Assembly (NCBI GenBank): GCA_903895725.1
Contig: CAITUV010000013.1
Coordinates: forward strand, 62,001 to 126,000
From: an uncultured Myxococcales bacterium
GTDB taxonomy: Bacteria; Myxococcota_A; UBA9042; CAIXZC01
Direction of reading: 5' to 3'
DNA: 64,000 nt
Position 1 is the first letter of the stretch. The number at the start of each line of letters is the position of its first letter. A model generated the notes under the pieces. It saw nothing but the letters and a program-made list of their open reading frames with translations. It ran no database searches and was not told where the DNA came from. The position numbers were made by a program, and so were the translations under genes. This document shows, one piece after another, positions 9,242-18,071 of this stretch.

Positions 9242-11353
9242 CTAGAGCGTGAACTCCGTGGACGTAAGCTCATACGATTCGACCCCGGCGCTTCCCTCCG
9301 GGCGGTAGCTGCCGACGACCCGGTACCGGTAGGTTCCGGCGAGCGGGAACACCGCGGCCGGGACCGCACGGGTCACCGGCATCTCGACCCGCCACAGGAA
9401 CGTGCGGGGCTTGACGCTGGACGCGGTCTTGTAGCTGGGAGTGGGAGTCATGGTGGTCATGAACTCATACCCGAACGTGTCCACCGAGCTGCCGTCCGGG
9501 CGAGTGACCGGAGCGAACTGGCCGTCCTCCGACTTCTTCTCCAGCAGCACCTGGGGGAGCAGGAGCCACGGGTCGCCGCCCGTGAACTCGAACACCAGGG
9601 TGTCGCTCGCCTTGGGGGCTGCCGCCGGCTGCGTCACAATCTTGATTTCCCCGACGGAGGGAGCGACCGGGAAGTCCCCGACTTCATTGAGCAGGAGAGG
9701 GTAGGGGCCCGGATCGGTAAACGGGACCGGCTTGGCCGGGTCGAGGAGCTCCGTGGCCACCTCGACGGCCCGAGCGGTCAGGTAGTCGCCCTGCTTGGGA
9801 CCCCACATGGCTCCCGAGGCCTCGTATCCGCCCTGGTACCAGTCCCACTCGGGCGTGCTGTAGCCGATGTAGTCCATCGAGTACCCGGTGACCACCACGT
9901 TCTTCTGCTCCGGGTAGAGCTTCTTCACTCCATCCTCGATGTTGAGGAGCACCTGCGTGACCGGCTCCCCTGGGAACACCACCAGCAGGATGTCCCCGAT
10001 TCGGGCAGCGCCCAGGAGCGTGCGGTCCGGAGCCGTCTCGCCCGGGAAGCCAGCCCCCTCGGCCAGGAACGCGATGTCCATGCACTTCTTGTCCAGGTCC
10101 GCAATCGGCGTCGGCTCGCCCTCCCAGCACGGAGCATCGACCGTGCTGCCGCAGTAGGCCCCACCGCCCGGGAAGGGGAACTCGTCCCCCTCGTAGCCCA
10201 TGATGTCCCGCCCGAGGGGTGCATAGTGCCACAACGAGCTCAACGGCACGTCGTCGGTCGGCTCCATCTTCTTGAAGGCCTCCTCGATGGCGTCGGCAGC
10301 GGCCACACCAAGCGCCTCGACACGGGAGAAGCCATCCGGGATGTCCGACACGTCCGCAGGAGCCTCCACCTTCGGGCTTCCCGGCGACATGTCGCCTGCT
10401 CCCGCCTGGAACATCATGACCTCGACTCGGTGGTCGAAGCGCTCCTTGATCTTGTCCTCCACGCCGCCCACCGAATCACGGCTGAGATAGTGATCGTCGG
10501 CACCGAAGATCGTTCCGTGCAGCGAGTGGACCAGGAAGACCCCCAGGACGGTCCCGTCAAGCCCCTCGAAGCGGAACACGTGCAGCCGGTCGTCGCGCAG
10601 CTCGGGGTTCTGGCACCGCCGGTCGTTGTGCAGCTCGGTGGTCTCTACGACCGCATACCCCATGCGGGCAGGCTTCATGGCCAGGATTGCCTCGACTGCC
10701 GAATCCACCACCGCACCGAGCACCCGGTCGAAGAGCTGCGGGAAGTAGGTATCGGCCATGACCTCCCAGATCGGACCAGGGGACAGCCGTCCCGCGCTCG
10801 AGTGCGTGTGCGACCCGGCCACGAAGACCTTCCCGGACCAGTCGTAGCCTGTCCGCTCGGTCAGGTCGTGCGCAATCCGCTCCACGAAAAGGGTGTTGGT
10901 GGCAATGAGGTCGAGCCGCACGAGGAGCAGGCGGGAGGTCCCCCCTTCCAGTACCATCACCCGAACCGTCGGGGGCATGAACGTCTTCTCGGAGCCGGAG
11001 AAGTTCTCGCTGAACGGAGTGACGCTTCCAGGTCCCGGCATGAAACCGCACGTGGGAGCCCCCAGCGGAATCGGTAGAGGCCGCCCGGCCGCACCGTACC
11101 TGAGCTTGACCGGCTCGTTCAGGGGAGGCAGCGGGAACGGCGAGGCGTCCGGCTCCGCCCCGTCTGCAGGCAATGCGTCCGAAGCGACGTCAGGTACACC
11201 GTCCGCCGGAACGTCGGCCACGACATCGACGCGAGGAGAAACGTCCTCAGCGTCCGCAGGTTCCGTCGTGTCCGTCCCTCCTCCACCCGAGCAGGCCATG
11301 GGCAGAAGGAACACGACAAACAGGAGCTTCCAACTACTTCGCAAGTGTCTCAT
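9242..11353 (-). CDS. Neutral/alkaline ceramidase-like lipoprotein
   Basis: The 703-residue product has a lipobox (FLLPMAC), then an Asp/Val/Pro-rich linker to about residue 75, then a domain resembling neutral/alkaline non-lysosomal ceramidase. Family marks are VFVAGSHTHSSAG (zinc-ligand His region) and FQAGAGDMSPG, where Ser323 aligns with the catalytic Ser of the N-x-GD-x-SP motif. The final 150 residues look like the Ig-like C-terminal domain of these enzymes. Neutral ceramidases hydrolyse ceramide to sphingosine and fatty acid. A bacterial substrate could be host, prey or self sphingolipid. GGAGGT lies five bases before the ATG and a good promoter lies upstream. Confidence 0.78.
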   Translation of the reverse strand: MRHLRSSWKLLFVVFLLPMACSGGGGTDTTEPADAEDVSPRVDVVADVPADGVPDVASDALPADGAEPDASPFPLPPLNEPVKLRYGAAGRPLPIPLGAPTCGFMPGPGSVTPFSENFSGSEKTFMPPTVRVMVLEGGTSRLLLVRLDLIATNTLFVERIAHDLTERTGYDWSGKVFVAGSHTHSSAGRLSPGPIWEVMADTYFPQLFDRVLGAVVDSAVEAILAMKPARMGYAVVETTELHNDRRCQNPELRDDRLHVFRFEGLDGTVLGVFLVHSLHGTIFGADDHYLSRDSVGGVEDKIKERFDHRVEVMMFQAGAGDMSPGSPKVEAPADVSDIPDGFSRVEALGVAAADAIEEAFKKMEPTDDVPLSSLWHYAPLGRDIMGYEGDEFPFPGGGAYCGSTVDAPCWEGEPTPIADLDKKCMDIAFLAEGAGFPGETAPDRTLLGAARIGDILLVVFPGEPVTQVLLNIEDGVKKLYPEQKNVVVTGYSMDYIGYSTPEWDWYQGGYEASGAMWGPKQGDYLTARAVEVATELLDPAKPVPFTDPGPYPLLLNEVGDFPVAPSVGEIKIVTQPAAAPKASDTLVFEFTGGDPWLLLPQVLLEKKSEDGQFAPVTRPDGSSVDTFGYEFMTTMTPTPSYKTASSVKPRTFLWRVEMPVTRAVPAAVFPLAGTYRYRVVGSYRPEGSAGVESYELTSTEFTL

Positions 11354-11383
11354 GCGTACCTCCGCAGGGCCAGAGCCGGGCGT

Positions 11384-11412
11384 AGTATAGACTTTTTTGT
11401 TGACCCCGGCAA
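11384..11412 (-). promoter_or_regulatory. Putative promoter of the ceramidase-like operon
   Basis: On the minus strand TTGCCG (11412-11407) and TATACT (11389-11384) are 17 bp apart, with an A tract between them. Transcription would start near 11377, giving a 24-base leader. A weaker plus-strand pair, TTGACC at 11400 and TAGCTT at 11423, overlaps it and could serve the ferredoxin gene. Confidence 0.45.
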
Positions 11413-11473
11413 TCCGGCGAGTTAGCTTCCACCCGGTTTGTCGGAACCCGCTGGTTCCGCTTTTCCTGGTTGA

Positions 11474-11662
<189 letters not shown>

Positions 11663-11671
11663 TCGGCGGCC

Positions 11672-11767
11672 GATACCCGCCCGTCTGCTGCGTTCATCGC
11701 CTCGCTCGTCCGCCTTCGTTGGGATGGGATACCCGCCCGTCTGCCGCGTTCATCGCCTCGCTCGTCC
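11672..11767. repeat. Pair of near-identical 40-bp direct repeats
   Basis: Copy 1 (11672-11711) and copy 2 (11728-11767) begin GATACCCGCCCGTCTG and end CTCGCTCGTCC, and differ at one position (T at 11689 in copy 1, C in copy 2). Sixteen bases separate them. They lie between the ferredoxin stop and the kinase start and encode nothing obvious. They could be an interspersed intergenic repeat family of this genome. Confidence 0.85.
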
Positions 11768-11836
11768 CGGCCAAAAATTTGCCGGTGATCCGGTTCGCGT
11801 CTATCCTCCCGACCGAGAGGCAACGGGGGCGAAGAA

Positions 11837-13939
11837 TTGGGCCGCGAAAACGAATTCTCACTGTTCTGTCCTTCCTGCCGGCGTCACTTCGAGGCAGACA
11901 GAACGGTGTGCCCTGCGGACGGAACCGCGCTCGTCGAGATCCCCCTCGCCCTGCCTCGCCCCGGAAACGTCTTCGACGGCCAGTACGTCATCCTCGAAGT
12001 CATCGGCAAAGGCGGCATGGCCACCATCTATCGGGGCTTCGACATCGAGTCCCGCCACCAGTGTGCCCTCAAGGTGCTCAAGTCCAAGTTCTCCGGCGAG
12101 GAGCGGGCCGTCTGCCAGTTCTTCAACGAAGCCCGCGTCGCCCGACGACTCGAGCACCCCAACATCATCCGAACCTACGAGTATGGCCGCACTGCGGTCG
12201 GCTACCTCTACATCGCCATGGAGCTGCTCCAGGGGCAGACGCTCTCGCAGCTGCTTCGTGAGAAGTCCCGCCTCGACGTCGGTCGGGCTATCGGGATTTT
12301 CACGCAGGTGATGTGCGCCCTGGACTGCGCCCACGCGGCGGGTACCGTGCACCGGGACCTCAAGCCGGAGAACATCTTTCTCGCCTGGCAGGACGGCCGT
12401 GAGGTGGTCAAGCTGCTCGACTTCGGCATCGCTCAGTTTGCCGGTCTGACGCACGTCGCCTCCCGCGACGTCTGCGGCACGCCGGCATACATGGCACCGG
12501 AGCAGATTCGGGGTCGGGAGACCGGTCCGCAGGCGGACCTCTACTCTGCCGGGATCGTCCTGTTCGAAATGCTGGCCGGGTTCCAGCCGTTCACCGGCCA
12601 GTCCCCCATGGACGTCCTGCGCCACCAGCTCAAAGACGAGCCGCCCTGCCTGCTGGACAGCTGCCCCGAGGTTCCCCTGGCCGATCATCTGTCTGCTCTC
12701 GTGGCCCGGCTTCTTCGAAAGCGGCCGGTGGACCGTCTCGCACGGGCCGCCGACGTGCTGGCCTACCTGTCCCGCATGACCGAGCCCGGGTTCGAGCCCG
12801 GGCAGACACTTCGCTCTTCCCACCCCGACGCCGAGGACGTCTTGCCGCTCCGTGACCAGCCCCCGGCTGCGGACGAGGCAGGAAGCACGTCGATCGTTCT
12901 CGAGACCGAGGCCTTCCGTGAAGAGGCCGGATTCGTTCCCGAGAGTGTCGACCTGGCGCTCGTGGATGGCCGTCCCGTCGTTCGCACCGACGCCTGTGGA
13001 ATCCACCGTCAGCGTTACTGGCTGGCCGATGCTGCAGGGGATACCCCCCAGTTCAGGCTGGTGGGCTGTCTGGACCCGGATCGGCTCGGACAGGTCCTTC
13101 GCCAGGGACCGGCCATACGTCTCCAGGAAGTTCCCCGTATCAACCTCGCACCGGGGGAGGAATCCGCCCTCCTCGAAGGGCTCGCTCCGGAGCTGGCGGC
13201 GCATTCCGAACCCTCGAAGGAGGAAGCCGCTCCGGCAGCCGTGGAAGCTCCGTTACAGGCCGAGGCATCGACTGCGGCGGCCAATGTGGAGCTGTGCCTC
13301 CTCCACGTGCGATTGGTTTCCCTGGTTGAGGAGACGGAGAGGGAGCATGTCGACATCCGGGCCGAGCTGGCCGACCCCCTCGACCGGTGGTTTGCCCTGC
13401 TGGACCGCCTGGGCGGGCTCGTCTGCTACGACAGCGGCTCGGATTTCAAGGTGCTCTTCGGCTACTCCGACAACGGCCTCGATTTCACCCGCTCGGCGAT
13501 GGAAGCCGCCTGCAGCCTGTCCTGTCTGGTCGACGAGGCCGCAGGAGTGGCCGGCCGGCCGTATGCCGTCCGCACCGGCCTTGCCTCGGGCCGGGTCTAT
13601 TTCAACCAGTCTGCGGACGGACCGCTCGACTGGCTGATCAAGGGGTCCTCCGTCGACCTGGCCGTGCGCCTGTCCCGAATCGCTCCGCCCGGTGGCGTTC
13701 TTGCCTGCGATGCCACCATGGCAGCGGCCCGTTCGTTCACTACCGGCCAGGAGCTTGCGGGAATCTCCGCCCGTGGCGGGGCCAAGGTCCGGACCTTCCT
13801 GGTCCAGGAGCTCTCCGTTCGACCCCAGACCGTCGCCCTGCTGCTCGATGCCTTGTGCGCCCCCATGGGCGTGGCCGCCTCCACCCACGCACCGACCCAA
13901 CTCCCCGTCGAGCAGCCTTCACCCGACCTCGGCCGGTAG
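11837..13939 (+). CDS. Ser/Thr protein kinase fused to a degenerate class III cyclase-like domain
   Basis: The 700-residue product starts at a TTG (11837). A zinc-ribbon-like stretch (CPSCRRHFEADRTVCPADG, residues about 11-29) precedes a Hanks-type kinase domain (about 50-310). That domain has the Gly loop IGKGGMATIY, catalytic HRDLKPEN with Asp174, DFG and CGTPAYMAPE, so the kinase appears active. A low-complexity linker leads to a C-terminal region (about 470-660) shaped like an adenylate/guanylate cyclase homology domain (GGLVCYDSGSDFKVLFG, then LIKGSSVDLAVRLSRIA). The usual VNxAAR Asn is Asp, so cyclase activity is doubtful. There is no membrane segment, so it is cytoplasmic. Confidence 0.85.
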   Translation: MGRENEFSLFCPSCRRHFEADRTVCPADGTALVEIPLALPRPGNVFDGQYVILEVIGKGGMATIYRGFDIESRHQCALKVLKSKFSGEERAVCQFFNEARVARRLEHPNIIRTYEYGRTAVGYLYIAMELLQGQTLSQLLREKSRLDVGRAIGIFTQVMCALDCAHAAGTVHRDLKPENIFLAWQDGREVVKLLDFGIAQFAGLTHVASRDVCGTPAYMAPEQIRGRETGPQADLYSAGIVLFEMLAGFQPFTGQSPMDVLRHQLKDEPPCLLDSCPEVPLADHLSALVARLLRKRPVDRLARAADVLAYLSRMTEPGFEPGQTLRSSHPDAEDVLPLRDQPPAADEAGSTSIVLETEAFREEAGFVPESVDLALVDGRPVVRTDACGIHRQRYWLADAAGDTPQFRLVGCLDPDRLGQVLRQGPAIRLQEVPRINLAPGEESALLEGLAPELAAHSEPSKEEAAPAAVEAPLQAEASTAAANVELCLLHVRLVSLVEETEREHVDIRAELADPLDRWFALLDRLGGLVCYDSGSDFKVLFGYSDNGLDFTRSAMEAACSLSCLVDEAAGVAGRPYAVRTGLASGRVYFNQSADGPLDWLIKGSSVDLAVRLSRIAPPGGVLACDATMAAARSFTTGQELAGISARGGAKVRTFLVQELSVRPQTVALLLDALCAPMGVAASTHAPTQLPVEQPSPDLGR

Positions 13940-14077
13940 ATCACTCTACAACTCCTCGCTGAACGGCGGTCATCGAAGCCGGAGGATCTTCACGGAGACC
14001 TGTCCAACCCGGACGACTGGGATTGCGGTGGCCGCCGGAACCCGTCTGCGCCTGCCACTGAATGGTCAATTCAATGA

Positions 14078-15247
14078 TCAGTTGATCGGGAAGAACACCG
14101 ATACGGTCGGCAGCATGTTGTACTTGGCGCACAGCGTGACCGAGCTGGTCTCGGACAGCTTCAGCTTGCCGCCGTCCAGCTCTTCGATGGTGAGCGTGCC
14201 TTCCCCCTTTCGGTCACCCAGCACGCAAGCGGCATCGTCGTCATTGAACTTGCAGGCATCGGGATTGCAGGCCGAGACGCCCTGGTAGGTGGCAGCCCAC
14301 TGGCCCGGCTCCGTTTCGACGATGTCGATGATCTCCTGCTCGGCACAGGTGGGGCCCGAATTGAAGGTCTCGATGCGGCAACCCCCGCCGTCCAGCGAGG
14401 AGACGGTGGCCTGGGTCAGCGTGACCGAGGCCTTGAACTCGGTCGTGATGTCCAGCTCACCACACGCGATGGTCTCGAGCTGGTACTTCCCTTCGTATTT
14501 GCAGCCGGCGGGAGGCTCGCCCGCCGCGTCGAGCACCAGGTCGCCCAGGTCGACTACGGCCGGGACCTGCTTGATTTCGATCGACTTGAACGTCGCATGG
14601 CTCGGCCCGTTGCCGCCGTCCGCGTGCGGCATGTACGCAGCGAGGAAGGTGAACTTGCCCGGCGGCGTCAGGAAAGGATCGGGCAGGACGGGGTTTCCCT
14701 GGGCGTCCGGGTCCCACAGCTTGAAAGTGTTCCCGTCGGCCGGGATGGTGAGCTTCGTGCCGGTATAGGCAGCTCCGGGCGACAGGGGGATCACCGCCAG
14801 GATGTCGGCCCCCGGATCGCCGCCAAACTGGTAATCGGGCGGCAGCAGAGCGAGGATGTACATTCCATCGTCGGTCGCCTCGACCGGAGCATCGGACAGG
14901 GCCAGCGACCCGGTTGCCGATACGGTCCCCGGGGTGGCGACGTCCGGCTCCGCACTCTCGTCGTCGTCGGCCTTCTGGTCACCGACCCCGTCGGGCCTCT
15001 CGAGGTCCTGCAGGATGTCCTCCACCGTGTCGGGCTGAGGAGGAACGTCAGCCTGCGCCCCGTCCGGGGTCACGTCCCCCGCCGGTACGTCCGCTTCGGG
15101 AACGTCCGCCGCAGGCACGTCCGCCGGGGCGTCCTGGGTCGAGTCGCCCGCCTGCGCGTCCGAGGTCTTCTTGTCTCCGCCGCCCGAGCAGGCGAGCAAT
15201 GCCGCCGTTGCAAACAGCACCGTGAGCATCCATGCCGTCTTCCTCAT
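14078..15247 (-). CDS. Lipoprotein with Asp/Pro-rich linker, unknown function
   Basis: The 389-residue product has a lipobox (ATAALLAC) and then a low-complexity linker of repeated ADVP/EADVP units to about residue 90. The folded part has several conserved-looking Cys (PAGCKYEGKYQLETIAC, NSGPTCAEQ, SACNPDACKF) and looks beta-rich. No enzyme motif is seen. The chosen ATG at 15247 has GGAGG six bases upstream, while the open frame continues implausibly further 5'. It is convergent with the kinase gene and divergent from the helicase gene. Confidence 0.72.
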   Translation of the reverse strand: MRKTAWMLTVLFATAALLACSGGGDKKTSDAQAGDSTQDAPADVPAADVPEADVPAGDVTPDGAQADVPPQPDTVEDILQDLERPDGVGDQKADDDESAEPDVATPGTVSATGSLALSDAPVEATDDGMYILALLPPDYQFGGDPGADILAVIPLSPGAAYTGTKLTIPADGNTFKLWDPDAQGNPVLPDPFLTPPGKFTFLAAYMPHADGGNGPSHATFKSIEIKQVPAVVDLGDLVLDAAGEPPAGCKYEGKYQLETIACGELDITTEFKASVTLTQATVSSLDGGGCRIETFNSGPTCAEQEIIDIVETEPGQWAATYQGVSACNPDACKFNDDDAACVLGDRKGEGTLTIEELDGGKLKLSETSSVTLCAKYNMLPTVSVFFPIN

Positions 15248-15387
15248 TCCAGCCTCCGTGCAGGCAAACACGAGTGAAACCCCGTCTGATATCTCGACTT
15301 TCGCTGCAACGGCCTGAGAGTACGCAGCAGGCCGGCATGCGTCAACTCCGCCTTGTCCGCAACCGCTGCCCAGCGTATCATGGCGCA

Positions 15388-16818
15388 GTGAAACGGGTGG
15401 CACCAGGACCGGTCATCGTCTCGTTCGACATGGGGACGGTGGTCGTGGAGCTGAACGGCAACGAGCTGCCGGAAGGGGAGACCCCTCTGCTGACGTGGGA
15501 CCACCGCGTCTGTGCGCTGCGGGGGGAGGCCATGGCCTACCGCACCATCCTCGAGATGCTGGTGCGCCACAAGATCCCCTTCGAGGATCGTGCCAAGGCC
15601 TACGAGACGTTTCCCGAGCTGGCCCCGGTCGCTCCCTTCACCCCGTATCCGCACCAGCAGCAGGCGCTCGAAGCATGGAAGAAAGGAGGGATGCGGGGGG
15701 TCGTGGTCCTGCCCACCGGCAGCGGCAAGACCTGGCTTGCGCACCTCGCTCTCCAGCACTGCCGGCGCAGCGCCCTGGTCGTGGTGCCCACGCTCGACCT
15801 GGTCTCGCAGTGGGCTTCGGGCATTGAGCGGGTATTCGGCCAGGCACCGGGCATCATCGGAGGTGGGGACTTCGAGGTGCGTCCGCTGACCGTGATCACC
15901 TACGATTCCGCCATCCGCCACATGGAGACCCTCGGCAACCGGTTCGGGCTCATCGTGTTCGACGAGTGCCACCACCTGCCGTCGCCCAACTACGCCCTGG
16001 CCGCTCGGCTGACCCTGTCGCCCTTCCGGCTCGGGCTGACCGCGACTCCGGAGCGCAGTGACGGCGGCGAGGCCCTGCTCGAGGAGCTGGTCGGGCCCGT
16101 CGTGTTCTCCTCACGCGTCAGTGCCCTGGCGGGGGACGTTCTCGCCCCGTACAAGACGGTGCGGGTGCTCGTCGACCTCACGCCGGAAGAGGTCGAGGCG
16201 TACCAGGCGGCCCGCTCCATCTACCTGGATTTCTGCGGCAGCAAGGGGGTACGGATGTCGGATCCGGACGGCTATCGCCGTTTTCTCCAGGAGACCGCCC
16301 GCTCCCACGCCGGGCGTGCCGCATTTGATGCCTACCTGCGGCAGCGCAACATCCCCCTCCAGTCCGAGGCCAAGTTCGCCGAGCTGTCGAGCCTGCTTCA
16401 CCGACACAAGGGGGACCGGATCATCCTTTTTACCCACGTCAACGAGATGGCGTACCGCATCGCCAGGAGGTATCTCCTGCCGGTCATCACCCACCAGACC
16501 CCCCCAAAGGAGCGGGCGCAGATTCTCAGTCGCTTCGGAACCGGAGCGTACCCTGCGGTCGTCACGTCCCGGGTCCTCAACGAGGGGGTCGACGTGCCCG
16601 AGGCCAACGTGGGCATCGTCATGTCGGGCACGGGGAGCATCCGGGAGCACGTGCAGCGGCTCGGCCGCATCCTGCGTCGGAGGGAAGGAAAGGAAGCCGT
16701 CCTCTATGAGGTCGTGGCTCGTGATACCCACGAGGAAGGAATGAGCCGGCGTCGCACCCGGCACGAAGCCTACAGGAACCCCAATGCACGGAAGCGCTAC
16801 CGGCCCGGAACGGCCTGA
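15388..16818 (+). CDS. XPB-type superfamily 2 DNA helicase
   Basis: The 476-residue product has a short N-terminal domain starting VIVSFDMGTVVVELNG, as in archaeal and bacterial XPB, and two RecA-like domains. Walker A is PTGSGKT at residues 109-115, motif II is DECH at 192-195, motif III is GLTATPER, and motif VI is QRLGRILRR. The RED motif position after motif III reads RSD. XPB helicases open DNA in repair. The GTG at 15388 is chosen because the MGTVVV core must be preceded by the VIVSFD strand; no clear Shine-Dalgarno is seen. The next gene, 20 bases on, encodes the DUF790/Bax1-like nuclease partner, which supports the assignment. Confidence 0.85.
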   Translation: MKRVAPGPVIVSFDMGTVVVELNGNELPEGETPLLTWDHRVCALRGEAMAYRTILEMLVRHKIPFEDRAKAYETFPELAPVAPFTPYPHQQQALEAWKKGGMRGVVVLPTGSGKTWLAHLALQHCRRSALVVVPTLDLVSQWASGIERVFGQAPGIIGGGDFEVRPLTVITYDSAIRHMETLGNRFGLIVFDECHHLPSPNYALAARLTLSPFRLGLTATPERSDGGEALLEELVGPVVFSSRVSALAGDVLAPYKTVRVLVDLTPEEVEAYQAARSIYLDFCGSKGVRMSDPDGYRRFLQETARSHAGRAAFDAYLRQRNIPLQSEAKFAELSSLLHRHKGDRIILFTHVNEMAYRIARRYLLPVITHQTPPKERAQILSRFGTGAYPAVVTSRVLNEGVDVPEANVGIVMSGTGSIREHVQRLGRILRRREGKEAVLYEVVARDTHEEGMSRRRTRHEAYRNPNARKRYRPGTA

Positions 16819-16838
16819 CGCGAAGAGACGGTGATTGC

Positions 16839-18071
16839 ATGCTCGGGAATGCCCTGCTCAGGACCCGCATCGACACGACGGAGCGGACCATCCGTCCCGC
16901 CCTGGTCAACGAGAAGAACCGGGACGTCCTCCATCGGGTCGAGGCGGTGCTGGAGACGTTTGCGTCTGCGGTCGGGACGACTCGGGGAGAGCTGGACGAG
17001 CGCCTCACCACGCTGGCAAAGGGCGGCGGCGACCTCAAGCTCAACAAGGCCCTGGTGGAGCTGGCGTTCGATCTTGCCCGCTTCGAAGCCCCCTGCCAGG
17101 TCGACGCTTCCGCCCTCAGGACCCGGCTCTTCGAGCTGTCGGCACGGGTCTTTCCAGTGGGTACCGGCGGGATGCAGGAGGACGCCCGTCAGCACCTGCT
17201 GAGCGACGTCGCATCGCAGTTCGGCATCACGCCCGAGGCGGTTGAGCGGTTCATGTTCTCGGACTTGAAGGACGAGCAGCTCCTCGAGGCGTTCGAGGCC
17301 ACCGAGCCTCTCCAGATGCTCCGGCGTTACAACGTGGCCCTCGCCCAGGGGTTGCTTCTGGATGCCGTGCGAATGGACATCACGCTGGTCTCGCCGTCGC
17401 CCCAGCGCCTCCGCCAGCTCTTCCGGTACCTGAAATTCTTCCGTCTCCTCTTTGCCGTCCAGGAGACGGCGACTGGAATGCTCGTGCAGGTGGATGGCCC
17501 GCTGTCCATCCTCGAGCAGACACGGGCCTACGGCGTGCGCATGGCCAGCTTTCTTCCGGCCCTGCTGCTCATGGACGGGTGGGAGCTGGCCGCGGATGTG
17601 CGCTTCCGCCGTCGCCGATACACCTTCCGGCTCGACCCGTCCTCGAAGCTGGTTTCGCACTACCCGGACAAGGGGGCCTGGACGCCGCCCGAGCTCCAGC
17701 AGCTCCTCGACCGGCTTCGGCAGATTGCACCTCCGGACATCGAGGTGCTGGACGGCCAGTCCGTAGTTTCGCTGGGCGGCCGCGAGGTGTTCGTGCCCGA
17801 CTTCGAGGTCGCGGCCTCGGGGCGGTCCGTTCCCGTGGAGGTCGTGTGGCCGTGGAAGAAGATCAAGTGGAGTCGCTACTACGAGCTGTTCGATGCGCAT
17901 GCCCCGGCAGACGCGTTGCTCTGTGTCCCGCAAAAGCTCGTGCCGGCAACGTTCCTCAAGCGCCGCCCGGATCCCCGGCTGCTGTTCTACCGGGCCACTC
18001 CGCCTGCCGACAAGATCCTCGATGCCGTCGCAAGCAAGCTGGCAAGCGCCAGGGAGAAGAGGTTGATATGA
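16839..18071 (+). CDS. DUF790/Bax1-like nuclease, XPB partner
   Basis: The 410-residue product resembles DUF790 proteins, known in archaea as Bax1, which bind XPB and cut DNA 3' of a bubble. The N-terminal MLGNALLRTRI and REL-type helices are followed by a C-terminal PD-(D/E)xK-like nuclease core. Acidic residues sit in VFVPDFEV and VPVEVVWPWKKIKWSRY, with Lys following. Pairing with the XPB gene is the usual genomic arrangement and implies a joint helicase-nuclease repair activity. The stop codon overlaps the ATG of the following Cys-rich lipoprotein gene (ATGA), although the two functions look unrelated. Confidence 0.8.
   Translation: MLGNALLRTRIDTTERTIRPALVNEKNRDVLHRVEAVLETFASAVGTTRGELDERLTTLAKGGGDLKLNKALVELAFDLARFEAPCQVDASALRTRLFELSARVFPVGTGGMQEDARQHLLSDVASQFGITPEAVERFMFSDLKDEQLLEAFEATEPLQMLRRYNVALAQGLLLDAVRMDITLVSPSPQRLRQLFRYLKFFRLLFAVQETATGMLVQVDGPLSILEQTRAYGVRMASFLPALLLMDGWELAADVRFRRRRYTFRLDPSSKLVSHYPDKGAWTPPELQQLLDRLRQIAPPDIEVLDGQSVVSLGGREVFVPDFEVAASGRSVPVEVVWPWKKIKWSRYYELFDAHAPADALLCVPQKLVPATFLKRRPDPRLLFYRATPPADKILDAVASKLASAREKRLI

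Noticed and set aside
8138..11077. 979-residue plus-strand frame opposite the ceramidase-like and Cys-rich lipoprotein genes
   Set aside because: Composition is arginine/valine-rich with no motifs, and the opposite strand has signal peptides, ribosome sites and a promoter.
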